Shown here piece after piece: positions 51,725 to 60,081 of a stretch of 64,000 nucleotides of DNA (the stretch's first letter is position 1; each line of letters starts with the position of its first letter). The position numbers were made by a program, and so were the translations under genes. This DNA comes from Streptomyces sp. NBC_01669 (GTDB taxonomy: Bacteria; Actinomycetota; Actinomycetes; Streptomycetales; Streptomycetaceae), in contig NZ_JAPEQG010000002.1 in assembly GCF_026339735.1 (NCBI RefSeq), positions 1 through 64,000 of the forward strand. The letters run 5' to 3'. Under the pieces are notes generated by a model. It had not been told where the DNA came from. It ran no database searches and worked only from the letters and a program-made list of their open reading frames with translations.

Positions 51725-52732
51725 ATGCTGATTGCTCAGCGTCCCGCGTTGACCGAAGAGGTCGTCGACGAGTTCCGCTCCCGGTTCGTCATTGAGCCGC
51801 TGGAGCCGGGCTTCGGCTACACCCTCGGCAACTCCCTGCGTCGTACGCTCCTGTCCTCGATCCCCGGCGCTGCTGTCACCAGCATCCGGATCGAGGGTGT
51901 CCTGCACGAGTTCACCACCGTGCCGGGCGTCAAGGAGGACGTCACCGACCTCATCCTCAACATCAAGCAGCTGGACCTCTCCTCGGAGCACGACGAGCCG
52001 GTCGTGATGTACCTGCGCAAGCAGGGTCCCGGCCTGGTCACCGCTGCTGACATCGCCCCGCCGGCCGGTGTCGAGGTCCACAACCCGGACCTGGTCCTCG
52101 CCACGCTGAACGGCAAGGGCAAGCTGGAGATGGAGCTGACCGTCGAGCGCGGTCGCGGCTACGTCTCCGCCGTCCAGAACAAGCAGGCGGGCCAGGAGAT
52201 CGGCCGTATCCCGGTCGACTCCATCTACTCGCCGGTGCTCAAGGTCACGTACAAGGTCGAGGCGACCCGTGTCGAGCAGCGCACCGACTTCGACAAGCTC
52301 ATCGTCGACGTCGAGACCAAGCAGGCCATGCGTCCCCGTGACGCCATGGCATCGGCCGGCAAGACGCTGGTCGAGCTGTTCGGCCTGGCCCGCGAGCTCA
52401 ACACCGACGCCGAGGGCATCGACATGGGCCCCTCCCCGACGGACACCGCTCTCGCTGCCGATCTGGCGCTGCCGATCGAGGAACTCGAGCTCACCGTCCG
52501 GTCGTACAACTGCCTCAAGCGCGAGGGTGTCCACACGGTGGGTGAGCTCATGGCCCGCTCCGAGGCCGACCTCCTCGACATCCGCAACTTCGGTGCGAAG
52601 TCGATCGACGAGGTCAAGGCGAAGCTGGCCGGCATGGGCATGAGCCTCAAGGACAGCCCGCCCGGATTCGACCCGATCGCCGCCGCCTTCGGCGACGCGG
52701 ACGCGAGCTACGTCGAGACCGAACAGTACTGA
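51725..52732 (+). CDS. rpoA: RNA polymerase alpha subunit, isolated copy
   Basis: A complete 335-aa alpha subunit. The N-terminal assembly domain (about 1-230) has G-Y-T-L-G-N-S-L-R-R-T-L-L-S-S and V-K-E-D-V-T-D-L-I. The C-terminal DNA- and activator-binding domain (about 250-315) has V-R-S-Y-N-C-L-K-R-E-G-V-H-T and L-D-I-R-N-F-G-A-K-S. Only the acidic tail is slightly shorter than usual for Streptomyces (about 340 aa). GGAGG precedes ATG 51725. Alpha is normally encoded in rpsM-rpsK-rpsD-rpoA-rplQ. None of those is here, so this is most likely a second or relocated alpha gene. Confidence 0.95.
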   Translation: MLIAQRPALTEEVVDEFRSRFVIEPLEPGFGYTLGNSLRRTLLSSIPGAAVTSIRIEGVLHEFTTVPGVKEDVTDLILNIKQLDLSSEHDEPVVMYLRKQGPGLVTAADIAPPAGVEVHNPDLVLATLNGKGKLEMELTVERGRGYVSAVQNKQAGQEIGRIPVDSIYSPVLKVTYKVEATRVEQRTDFDKLIVDVETKQAMRPRDAMASAGKTLVELFGLARELNTDAEGIDMGPSPTDTALAADLALPIEELELTVRSYNCLKREGVHTVGELMARSEADLLDIRNFGAKSIDEVKAKLAGMGMSLKDSPPGFDPIAAAFGDADASYVETEQY

Positions 52733-53228
52733 ACGCTGCGCCGGGTCACACGGAGCCGGAGGTCGCCTCCCGGACCGTTACGCGGGGCCGCGCAACGCTT
52801 CTGTCGAGCCGCCACCATCAGGAGCACCCCCGTGCAGTCGCGATCAGAACCGGATCACCGTAACGCGCAGCACAGACGCGGTCGCAGGAGTTCCCACGGC
52901 ATCGCCGCCCGCCGCCCCGCCAAGACACCCACCCCTTCGTACGGCTATCGCGTACAAAGAGGTGTCGGCGTCGGGAAACGGCTTGCCCACGGGGTCTGAC
53001 CAGCAGAAACGGCCGGAATCCGGAAAGAGGGGTTCACACCTCCGGTCACACCTCCGGTGCAACCCCGGGCGCACCTCTCCAGCCACCTGTGCAGACAACC
53101 GTGGGTGCAACCCTCCCCAGCCCCGAACAGGCCCCTACCAGGGCGGCTTGCCCGGACCGGCTTGCCCACCCCGCCCGACCGTCCTGCAGAACGCCGGAAC
53201 CGGCCCGGGCACGCGAGGAACGTACAGG
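52733..53228. other. rpoA trailer and non-coding interval
   Basis: The first 100 bp end in CATCAGGAGCACCCCC then GTG, resembling the leader before rplQ in ribosomal operons, but no L17 sequence follows. Beyond it lie short repeats (TCACACCTCCGG twice near 53040, GTGCAACCC variants near 53058 and 53104) and no gene. Confidence 0.5.
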
Positions 53229-53477
53229 TCAGCGCGAGCCCTTGAGACCTTTCACCAGCGCCCGGCGTACCGGACCGCCGTCATCCGCCAGGAGCAGCAG
53301 CGCGCGTACTACCTCCGCCTTGTCCAATCGGCGCCCGACATCGGCCCTCAGATCCAGCAGCAGGCGGTCCACCTCTTCCGCCTGCTGCTCATCGAACCGA
53401 ACAGTCATCGACACTGCGTCCGCCGCCTTCGGCGCGGGCCTGTTCACGAAGCGCGGGGCGCGGCGCGGCCTGGCCAC
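53229..53477 (-). CDS. Plasmid-type small DNA-binding-like protein, 82 aa
   Basis: After a basic Pro-rich start comes M-T-V-R-F-D-E-Q-Q-A-E-E-V-D-R-L-L-L-D-L, then L-D-K-A-E-V-V-R-A-L-L-L-L. This ribbon-helix-helix-like pattern is found next to parA on actinobacterial plasmids. No ParA is adjacent, so it may be an orphan partition protein. Confidence 0.6.
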   Translation of the reverse strand: MARPRRAPRFVNRPAPKAADAVSMTVRFDEQQAEEVDRLLLDLRADVGRRLDKAEVVRALLLLADDGGPVRRALVKGLKGSR

Positions 53478-53589
53478 AGGCGCGGGCGCAGCCTCGGCCG
53501 CCGTCGGAACTCGGCGGTCCTGTCCTGCGAGCCCGGGTGCTCGCAGCCCTCGGCCGGCCGCGCGAGGAGCGCCCGGCCGACGAGGAACC

Positions 53590-54040
53590 GTATGGCACGC
53601 TCGTGGTCATCACCGACACTGCGGCCACCAAGGTCTTGATGCAGTTGCGGGATGACAAGCCGGGCCTGCGGGCACCGGGCACCTGGGCCCCCATGGGAGG
53701 GGAGCAGAGCCCGGGGACGCCGACCCGCACGCCACCGGCATCCGGGAACTGGGCGAAGAGGTCGGCCTCGAGGGCATCGAGCTGACGCCCATGTTCTCCA
53801 TCGACTCCGATGGCTACCCCGTGCACGTCTTCCACGGCACCTGGGACGGTGACCCGGACACGCTGACCCTCAACCGAGGGCCAGGCCCTCGCCTTCGTCG
53901 ACCCGAGGAACATCGGGGACCGCCCGATGAGCATGCTCGCCCGCTACGCCGCCCTCCGCGGACTCGCCGCGGAACACGTCCAGGTTGAGGTGGGTGTATC
54001 CGGCTGCCGCCGCCCGCTCTTGCCGCCCGGCAGGGCTTAA
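53590..54040 (+). pseudogene. Nudix hydrolase with two frameshifts
   Basis: Three frames are needed. They give Y-G-T-L-V-V-I-T-D, then a Nudix box (G-I-R-E-L-G-E-E-V-G-L-E), then M-F-S-I-D-S-D-G-Y-P-V-H-V-F and A-L-A-F-V-D-P-R-N-I-G. Breaks are near 53705 and 53877. The E-E pair of the Nudix box is present, but no single frame encodes the fold. Confidence 0.7.
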
Positions 54041-54224
54041 GCGACGAAGAACTCGCCCGCAGGCACCCCGCCGACGCGAACGAAGACGAGCAGCCGGCCC
54101 GGCCCTGCTCCCGCGCGGAGGCGAGCTGACGACCGGCGTGCGGATCGAACTCTGCCGGGCCTGCGACGCCCACCGCCCTGCCGCCCGCCCGGCGGGGCCC
54201 CCGGCGCGCGAAGCTGCGGGCCGG

Positions 54225-54857
54225 TTAGCGGCTGCCGGCGGCGGCAGCGGCGGAGACGGGTGCGGTGAGCATCCCTTCGACGGCGTCGACGAAGGGCACC
54301 GCCCAGGCCGGGGGGGTCTCGCCGGGGGAGGTGTCGCCTCTGCGCTCATGGTCGGCCGCGGTGTGCACCAGGACCAGGCCGAGCATGCGGAGCCGCTGCT
54401 CCACCACGGGCTCGGGCATTTCGGCGAGGCAGCGGCGGATGCCCTGCCGTACCAGTCGGAAGCTGGCGGCGGATTCCCAGTCGTACGAGTTGTACTGGGG
54501 GTCGACGACCAGTTGGGCGAGGAAGCGGCCGTAGTGGGTCGTACCGGCGGAGACGGCGATGGCCAGTGGGAAGACGAGCTCCTCGAGTAGGCAGCGCAGG
54601 TCCGCGGGGCGGCCCTGGGCCTGCATCTCGGCGATCATGCGGAGTCGGCGCTCGTTGATGCCGCTCATCCGGTGCTCCAGCAGCGCCATGACCAGCCCGT
54701 TCTTGCTGCCGAAGTGATACAGGACGGCGGAGTTGTTGCGCTCGCCGGCGGCAGCGGCGATCTCCCTGAGGGAGACCACGCCGATCCCGCGCTCAGCGAA
54801 GAGCCGCTCTGCGGTGAGGAGAAGCCTCCTGCGGGTGTCCTGCGCCGCCGTACCCAT
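54225..54857 (-). CDS. TetR-family regulator, divergent to alkylsulfatase
   Basis: A 210-aa regulator. The helix-turn-helix lies at residues about 8-52 (L-L-L-T-A-E-R-L-F-A-E-R-G, V-S-L-R-E-I-A-A-A-A-G, V-L-Y-H-F-G-S-K). The large helical C-terminal domain suggests a hydrophobic ligand. ATG 54857. It faces the sulfatase gene across 428 bp, so control of alkyl-ester degradation is likely. Confidence 0.85.
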   Translation of the reverse strand: MGTAAQDTRRRLLLTAERLFAERGIGVVSLREIAAAAGERNNSAVLYHFGSKNGLVMALLEHRMSGINERRLRMIAEMQAQGRPADLRCLLEELVFPLAIAVSAGTTHYGRFLAQLVVDPQYNSYDWESAASFRLVRQGIRRCLAEMPEPVVEQRLRMLGLVLVHTAADHERRGDTSPGETPPAWAVPFVDAVEGMLTAPVSAAAAAGSR

Positions 54858-54944
54858 GCCGATCAACCGCCCTTCTGCGTTCGGGGACCGTACGGTCGCC
54901 CGGTCATTCTGGAGCTTACGTCTTGCCCATTTCAAAGCATGCGA

Positions 54945-54975
54945 CTTAAGATCTCGTGTAAGTGATTTAAACCCT
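54945..54975. promoter_or_regulatory. Candidate TetR operator
   Basis: An AT-rich patch with ACTTA and TAAGT as inverted arms around AGATCTCGTG (about 54950), then GTGATTTAAA. It lies in the divergent region just upstream of the TetR start. Confidence 0.45.
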
Positions 54976-55285
54976 GGCTGCCGCCCTGAATCCAGCTCCC
55001 AGCCCCACCGTGGCGCTCGCCCACCCGCTGCCGACCCAACTGTTGGAGACACCAATTATTGGGTCGGGCTGTGCCACAACCCCACCTGCCAGACCGCCAC
55101 CAGCGGCTCATCACCTCGCTGCGTGCACACGGGCGCATCCTCGGGCTTGAGGAGAGGAGCCACATGGATGTGGGCCCGCTCGGACGGGACCACGACCTCC
55201 CGCCGCACACCGCCAGGGTTCCCCACCGGCCGCTGAACGGCCTGCCACTCCCCTTCTCCATCCACCCCTTGGGAACGAGGACCGA

Positions 55286-57139
55286 ATGACCGATCATCCG
55301 GAACTGAACTGGGACGACACCACCGACCACGCCAACGCCACCCGCGGTCTCATCGACAAGCTGGATCCATGCGTGATCCGCGACGAGGCCGGCCGCGTCG
55401 TCTGGGACAACGACCGGTGGGACTTCCTGGAGAAGGACTGCCCGGAGACCGCCAATCGCAGTTTGTGGCGGCAGAGCCGCCTCAATGCCCTCCAGGGCCT
55501 GTTCGAGGTGGTACCCGGGATCTACCAGGTGCGCGGGTTGGACATCTCCAACATGACGCTGGTGGAGGGCGAGCGGGGCGTCATCGTCATCGATCCGCTG
55601 ACCAGCATGGAGTGCGCGGCAGCGGGGCTCGCCCTGTACCACCGCCACCGCGGCGACCGTCCGGTCACCGCGGTGGTCTACACCCACAGCCACGGCGACC
55701 ACTTCGGCGGGGCCCTCGGGGTGACCACCGCTGAGGACGTCGCCGCAGGCCGGGTGCCGGTGATCGCTCCCTCCGGTTTCCTGGAGCACGTCGGGGAGAA
55801 CGTCTTCGTCGGACCTGCGATGAGTCGCCGCGCCGTGTACATGTATGGGAGTTCACTTCCCGCGGGTCCGGAGGGCATGGTCGGCTTCGGCGTCGCCCAG
55901 GACATCTCCACCGGTACCATCGGGCTGATCCCCCCGACGGTCACGGTCACCGAGACCGGCCAGGAGATGGTCTTTGACGAGGTCCGGTTCGTCTTCCAAC
56001 TCACGCCGGACGCCGAGGCCCCCTCGGAAATGAACTTCTACTTCCCCGACCACAGGGCCCTCCTGGTCGCCGACAACGTCGTGCGCACCCTGCACAACCT
56101 GGGCACCCTGCGCGGCGCTCCGGTGCGCGACGCCCGCGCCTGGGCCGACTACCTCACCGAGACTGTCCGGCTGTTCGGCGACGACGCCGAGGTGCTGATC
56201 GGCTCCCACAACTGGCCTACCTGGGGCCGTGCGGAGCTGCTGCGGCTGCTGTCCGAGCAACGCGACGCGTACTCGTACATTCACGATCAGTCGGTGCGGA
56301 TGATGAATCAGGGTCTGACGGCCGCCGAGATCTCCGAGGAGCTGTCCGAGCTGCCCGGCGACCTCGGCCGGGCCTGGCATCTGCGCGGCTACTATGGCTC
56401 GCTCAGCCACAACACCAAGGCCGTGTACCAGCGCTACATGGGCTGGTTCGACGGCAACCCAGCCCACCTGTGGCTGCACCCGCCCGTGGAGGCGGGCAGG
56501 CGGTACGTGGAGTTCATGGGCGGTGCGGACGCCACAGTCGAGAAGGCCCGTGCCTCCTACGACGCCGGCGACTACCGCTGGGTCGCCGAGGTCCTCAATC
56601 ACGTCGTCTTCGCGTACCCCGACCACACCGAGGCCCGCGAACTGCAGGCCCGCACCTTCGAGAAGCTCGCCTACGGCGCCGAAAACGGCACCTGGCGCAA
56701 CTTCTACCTCACCGGCGCCCAGGAACTGCGCAGCAAGGCTGGTGAGGGCGACATGCAGAAATGGGGACTGAGTGGGAACCTCCATCTGCTCGCGGGCCTG
56801 TCCGCCCGGCAGATCTTTCAGTTGATGGCTGTCCGCCTCAACGGCCCCCGCGCCGCGGCCCACCGGCTGCTTCTGCGCTGGGAGTTCACCGATTCCGGAG
56901 AGGTCTGGACACTCCTCATGGCCAATGGCGTCCTCACCCCCATGCTCGGTGACGCCCCCGGCGGCGAAGCCCCCCATCTGACGCTCCGGCTCACCCGCAC
57001 CGAGCTCAACCTCGTCCTGGCCCGGCACACCACCTTGGCGGACTCCGCCATCGAGCTGGAAGGAGACACCACCGCACTGACGACGCTGTACGACCTGCTG
57101 GAAACCCCACCGCGTTCTTTCGCGATCGCCACTCCGTAG
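55286..57139 (+). CDS. SdsA1-type alkyl sulfatase (metallo-beta-lactamase fold)
   Basis: A 617-aa enzyme that cleaves alkyl sulfate esters to alcohol and sulfate. The binuclear zinc motif T-H-S-H-G-D-H-F-G-G is at residues 133-142. E-M-N-F-Y-F-P-D-H and G-S-H-N-W-P-T-W-G supply further ligands. A dimerisation domain and a C-terminal SCP2-like domain follow (L-S-A-R-Q-I-F-Q-L-M onward). No signal peptide is seen. It is followed by a truncated DUF1254 gene. Confidence 0.92.
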   Translation: MTDHPELNWDDTTDHANATRGLIDKLDPCVIRDEAGRVVWDNDRWDFLEKDCPETANRSLWRQSRLNALQGLFEVVPGIYQVRGLDISNMTLVEGERGVIVIDPLTSMECAAAGLALYHRHRGDRPVTAVVYTHSHGDHFGGALGVTTAEDVAAGRVPVIAPSGFLEHVGENVFVGPAMSRRAVYMYGSSLPAGPEGMVGFGVAQDISTGTIGLIPPTVTVTETGQEMVFDEVRFVFQLTPDAEAPSEMNFYFPDHRALLVADNVVRTLHNLGTLRGAPVRDARAWADYLTETVRLFGDDAEVLIGSHNWPTWGRAELLRLLSEQRDAYSYIHDQSVRMMNQGLTAAEISEELSELPGDLGRAWHLRGYYGSLSHNTKAVYQRYMGWFDGNPAHLWLHPPVEAGRRYVEFMGGADATVEKARASYDAGDYRWVAEVLNHVVFAYPDHTEARELQARTFEKLAYGAENGTWRNFYLTGAQELRSKAGEGDMQKWGLSGNLHLLAGLSARQIFQLMAVRLNGPRAAAHRLLLRWEFTDSGEVWTLLMANGVLTPMLGDAPGGEAPHLTLRLTRTELNLVLARHTTLADSAIELEGDTTALTTLYDLLETPPRSFAIATP

Positions 57140-57222
57140 CACCCGGCCCTCAAAGCACGCACTCCCTCGACACCCCTGGCGGCGGTGAACGGCAGCGGGA
57201 GTGCGATCACCAAGGACGGAAC

Positions 57223-57372
57223 ATGACGAACCATCTGACACGGGAACAGATGCGGCGGACGGCCGCTGAAGGGTGGATCTACGGGCACCCGATGCTGGAG
57301 AACTACCGGACGATGTACGCCCAGGCCATCGATACCACCGACCCTGCCCTTGCCGAAAACGTCATCCATTGA
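57223..57372 (+). pseudogene. DUF1254 gene, 5' end only
   Basis: ATG 57223 encodes 49 residues including A-A-E-G-W-I-Y-G-H-P-M-L-E-N-Y-R-T-M-Y-A. This is the N-terminal signature of DUF1254 proteins, which are normally several hundred residues long. It ends where the integrase-type transposase gene begins, so insertion or deletion there removed the rest. Confidence 0.65.
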
Positions 57373-57374
57373 GG

Positions 57375-58472
57375 TCATGCGGCATGTCGGTACTCGTGGA
57401 GAATGCCGCCGAGGCGATCGCGGCGGCGTATGTCGAGGCGGGCGATCTCGTCCGGATCAGTGATCGGCGTGGGCAATGGATACAGCGGGCGGGCATTCGC
57501 GATGCCCTGGTGCGGCCGATGGGAGTTGTAGAAGTGTTCGAACTCGCGCAGGGCGTGGAGCAGATGTCGCTGGTTCCAGATCAAGGTGCGGTCCAGCAGT
57601 TCGCGTCGGCAGGTCTGCACCCAGCGTTCCATGATCGAGTTCATTCGCGGCATCTGGACGCCACTGAGTACGACCTCTATCCCCGTATCCCGCAGGACCG
57701 TGTCGAACAGGTCGGAAAACTTTCCGTCCCGGTCCCGGATCAAGAACCGCGCCCGGCAGCCTGTGTCCTCCAAGTCCATGACCAGATTCTTCGCGGCCTG
57801 CACCACCCAAGCGCTGGACGGGTGCGCGGTCGCACCCAGGATGCGGATCCGGCGACTGCCGTGCTCGATCACCGCGAACACGAACAGCCGCGCCCCGGAC
57901 AAGGAGACCGTCTCCAGAAAGTCGCAGGCCAGCAGGGCCTCGGCCTGGGAGCGCAGGAAGTCCGCCCAGGTACTCGAGCTCCGTTCGGGTGACGGGTCGA
58001 TCCCGGCGTCCCTCAGGATCTCCCAGACGGTGGAGGCGGCCACTTTCACGCCGAGGACCATCAGTTCGCCGTGGATGCGGCGGTAGCCCCAGCTGGGGTT
58101 CTCCCGTGCCAGGCGCAGGATAAGAACGCGGATGGAAGGCACGGTACGCGGCCGTCCCGGTCGTTTCGGGCGTGACGCGGCAGCGTGGCGGTGTGCGACC
58201 AGGTCGCGGTGCCAGCGCAGCACGGTGTCCGGCTGAACGAGCAGCCGTAGCCGGCGCAGTACGTCCAGCGGGAGCCGATGCAGCAGCGCCGTCAGAAACA
58301 CTCGATCGCTCGGGCTGAACCGCACCTTCGCCTTGCCGAGTTGACGCTCCAGCACCGACAGTTGGTGGCGCAGGGCGAGGATCTCGAGGTCCTTGTCCCT
58401 GTCGCCCATCGGCAGCAGGCGCAGCATGGCGAACGTGTTCGTCACACCGAGGTGAGCCAGTCGAAGCAGCAC
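57375..58472 (-). CDS. Integrase-core (rve) transposase
   Basis: A 365-aa transposase. The N-terminal helix-turn-helix region (V-R-F-S-P-S-D-R-V-F-L-T-A-L) is followed by a DDE core: L-A-C-D-F-L-E-T-V, F-L-I-R-D-R-D-G-K-F and N-S-I-M-E-R-W-V-Q-T. The C-terminal H-P-H-Q-G-type ending is H-R-P-H-Q-G-I. It appears intact. A broken relative lies at 63735-63935. Confidence 0.88.
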   Translation of the reverse strand: MLLRLAHLGVTNTFAMLRLLPMGDRDKDLEILALRHQLSVLERQLGKAKVRFSPSDRVFLTALLHRLPLDVLRRLRLLVQPDTVLRWHRDLVAHRHAAASRPKRPGRPRTVPSIRVLILRLARENPSWGYRRIHGELMVLGVKVAASTVWEILRDAGIDPSPERSSSTWADFLRSQAEALLACDFLETVSLSGARLFVFAVIEHGSRRIRILGATAHPSSAWVVQAAKNLVMDLEDTGCRARFLIRDRDGKFSDLFDTVLRDTGIEVVLSGVQMPRMNSIMERWVQTCRRELLDRTLIWNQRHLLHALREFEHFYNSHRPHQGIANARPLYPLPTPITDPDEIARLDIRRRDRLGGILHEYRHAA

Positions 58473-58578
58473 GGTCGATCATGATGCCGCAGTGACCGCC
58501 GGCAGCGTGAGAGCCCTTGCTTGAGCGATCGCTGTCGGCATCCGCGAAACCCGGCACACCCACCCCCCACCAGGGCGG

Positions 58579-58680
58579 ATGAGGTTATCGGCAAGGGCAG
58601 CGCTGCTGCGCCGGGAGGGGCTGTACCACTCGCACATCATCGACTGGCGGACCGCCCGGGACGCCGGCGCGCTGGCCGAC
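58579..58680 (+). pseudogene. IS3 OrfA fragment
   Basis: Encodes A-L-L-R-R-E-G-L-Y-H-S-H-I-I-D-W-R-T-A-R and D-A-G-A-L, nearly identical to the middle of OrfA at 13357. Flanks are unrelated. Non-homologous sequence continues the open frame to 58797. Confidence 0.7.
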
Positions 58681-58824
58681 GCCTACGCCACCAACCCGCA
58701 CCGGTTCCGCCGAAGACCGACGCCACCCCGCCTCCCGAAGGCGGCCTGGATCAACCAACCCGCCAAGGAGGAGCATCAGGAAGAACCCGCAGCCTGACGT
58801 GTCTCACCGGAATTGACAGGCACC

Positions 58825-58897
58825 GCCTCCCAAACTCGTCGAGATCACCCATCCCTGGATTGGGGTGCCTCCCAAACTCATCGACAAGTGACTTCAC
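58825..58897. repeat. Long-range inverted repeat, copy 2 (partner 5115-5187)
   Basis: CCTCCCAAACTCGTCGAGAT, ATCCCTGGATTGGGGTGC and TCATCGACAAGTGACTTCAC are the reverse complement of the 5.1-kb copy. It lies about 145 bp after the IS3 orfA fragment. Confidence 0.75.
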
Positions 58898-59066
58898 GAG
58901 ATGCAAGAACGAATGTCGGTGAGTGTTGGCAGCGCTTCCAGCCCGAGAGGGCGGGAAGTGTCGGTCAGAAGCAGAAACGGCTGGACGCTGCCCCAGGTCT
59001 ACCCGCAACTGACCATGATGGCGCTGGCACACCACGTCGCGGCCGCGTGAGCCGTTCGTGCCGGGT

Positions 59067-59596
59067 TCAGCAGTCGTAGCGGTGGGTGTACGGGGTGTCT
59101 GGGCAGACGCGGCAGACGAAGAAATACATGCCGCCGATGTCGCCCAGGCCCATGTCGTGTCCGAACGCGTCGAGGGCGGCGGGGTCCGCCTCGGCCCGCC
59201 AGGACGGGGTCGCGGCCTGGTCCTGGCTGGGGTTCCGGTCGTCCAGGGGGAGCCAGCGACCCATGCCCGGTTCGGTCGCGGTGACACTGAGCAGGTGTTC
59301 CATGCGCGTGCCGCAGCTCGCGCAGTCGGGCCAGTCCGGGGGCTGGGTCCACCCCGGGTAGCCGCCGACCTTGCTCTGCTGCGTGGTGGCCACCTCGAAG
59401 TAGTCGAATCCGCGTTCCTCCTGCAGGGCCTCGAACCGCTCGTCGAGCAGCTCGCTGAGTCCCTCCGGCAGGTCCCAGTTCGGATACTCCACGGTCGGTG
59501 TGGGGGACACCGTGCACGGGCGGGGCAGGGCAGGGTGGTCGGGTCCTGGGAGGGGACATCCCGCTTGATGTGCTGGGCGTAGGAGGTCCAGGAAGT
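59067..59596 (-). pseudogene. DUF1963 (YwqG-like) gene, truncated and frameshifted
   Basis: The first frame gives W-T-S-Y-A-Q-H-I-K-R-D-V-P-S-Q-D-P. After a shift near 59515 the second frame gives V-E-Y-P-N-W-D-L-P, then S-K-V-G-G-Y-P-G-W-T-Q-P-P-D-W-P, C-A-S-C-G and M-Y-F-F-V-C. K-x-G-G-x-P and the cysteine pair are DUF1963 marks. The N-terminal part before W-T-S-Y is missing. Confidence 0.65.
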
Positions 59597-59598
59597 GG

Positions 59599-59632
59599 CC
59601 CGGTCGGCGCCGCGGTGGCGGCGCCGACCGGG
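59599..59632 (-). terminator. Strong hairpin terminator
   Basis: CCCGGTCGGCGCCGC (59599-59613) pairs perfectly with GCGGCGCCGACCGGG (59618-59632) around a 4-nt loop. It lies 11 bp after the stop of the minus-strand glycosidase-domain fragment. Confidence 0.85.
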
Positions 59633-59642
59633 GTCCTGTGGG

Positions 59643-60081
59643 TCAACCCATCGTGGTGGCGAAGATGTGCAGAGTGGTCCTGCCGTCGGATGTACGGGGC
59701 AAGACGACGCTCGCAACGGCCTTGCCCGCTCGCAGGGGCACGGTCGCCGCATAGACACTCACTTATGGTTCGTACGGCCACTGGCCGAGTTGAGGTAGGG
59801 ACGGGTGGTAAGGATGTCGGTGCCGACGGCCGGGCTGTTCCACCAGAAGTCGGCGAAGCCCAGGAAGTAGGACTGGGTGGTGCCGTCGGTGTAGGTGATC
59901 GTTCCGGTGCCGGAGGTCGAGCCGGCTGCTGAGAAGCCCAGGAAGCCGAGCTTGCTGCCGGTTCCGGTCAACGCGAAGGACTGGCCCTTGGCGATGATGT
60001 TGTCGGGCGTGCCCGGTGTGGTGTTGGGCCAGGTGACGGCCGGTCCGCCCGCATCACCGCCGGAACCGGCCGATCGGTGGA
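59643..60081 (-). pseudogene. Glycosidase-associated C-terminal domain fragment
   Basis: The minus strand reads V-T-W-P-N-T-T-P-G-T-P-D-N-I-I, then G-F-S-A-A-G-S-T-S-G-T-G-T-I-T-Y-T-D-G, L-G-F-A-D-F-W-W and N-S-A-S-G. One missing base at about 59760 separates it from V-S-V-Y-A-A-T-V-P-L and H-I-F-A-T-T-M-G-stop. Such beta-sandwich ends occur in large secreted Streptomyces glycosidases. It directly follows the GH84 stop. Confidence 0.6.

Noticed and set aside
58521..58922. 133-codon frame across the IS3 fragment and inverted repeat
   Set aside because: Joins unrelated pieces; only the orfA-like stretch has homology.
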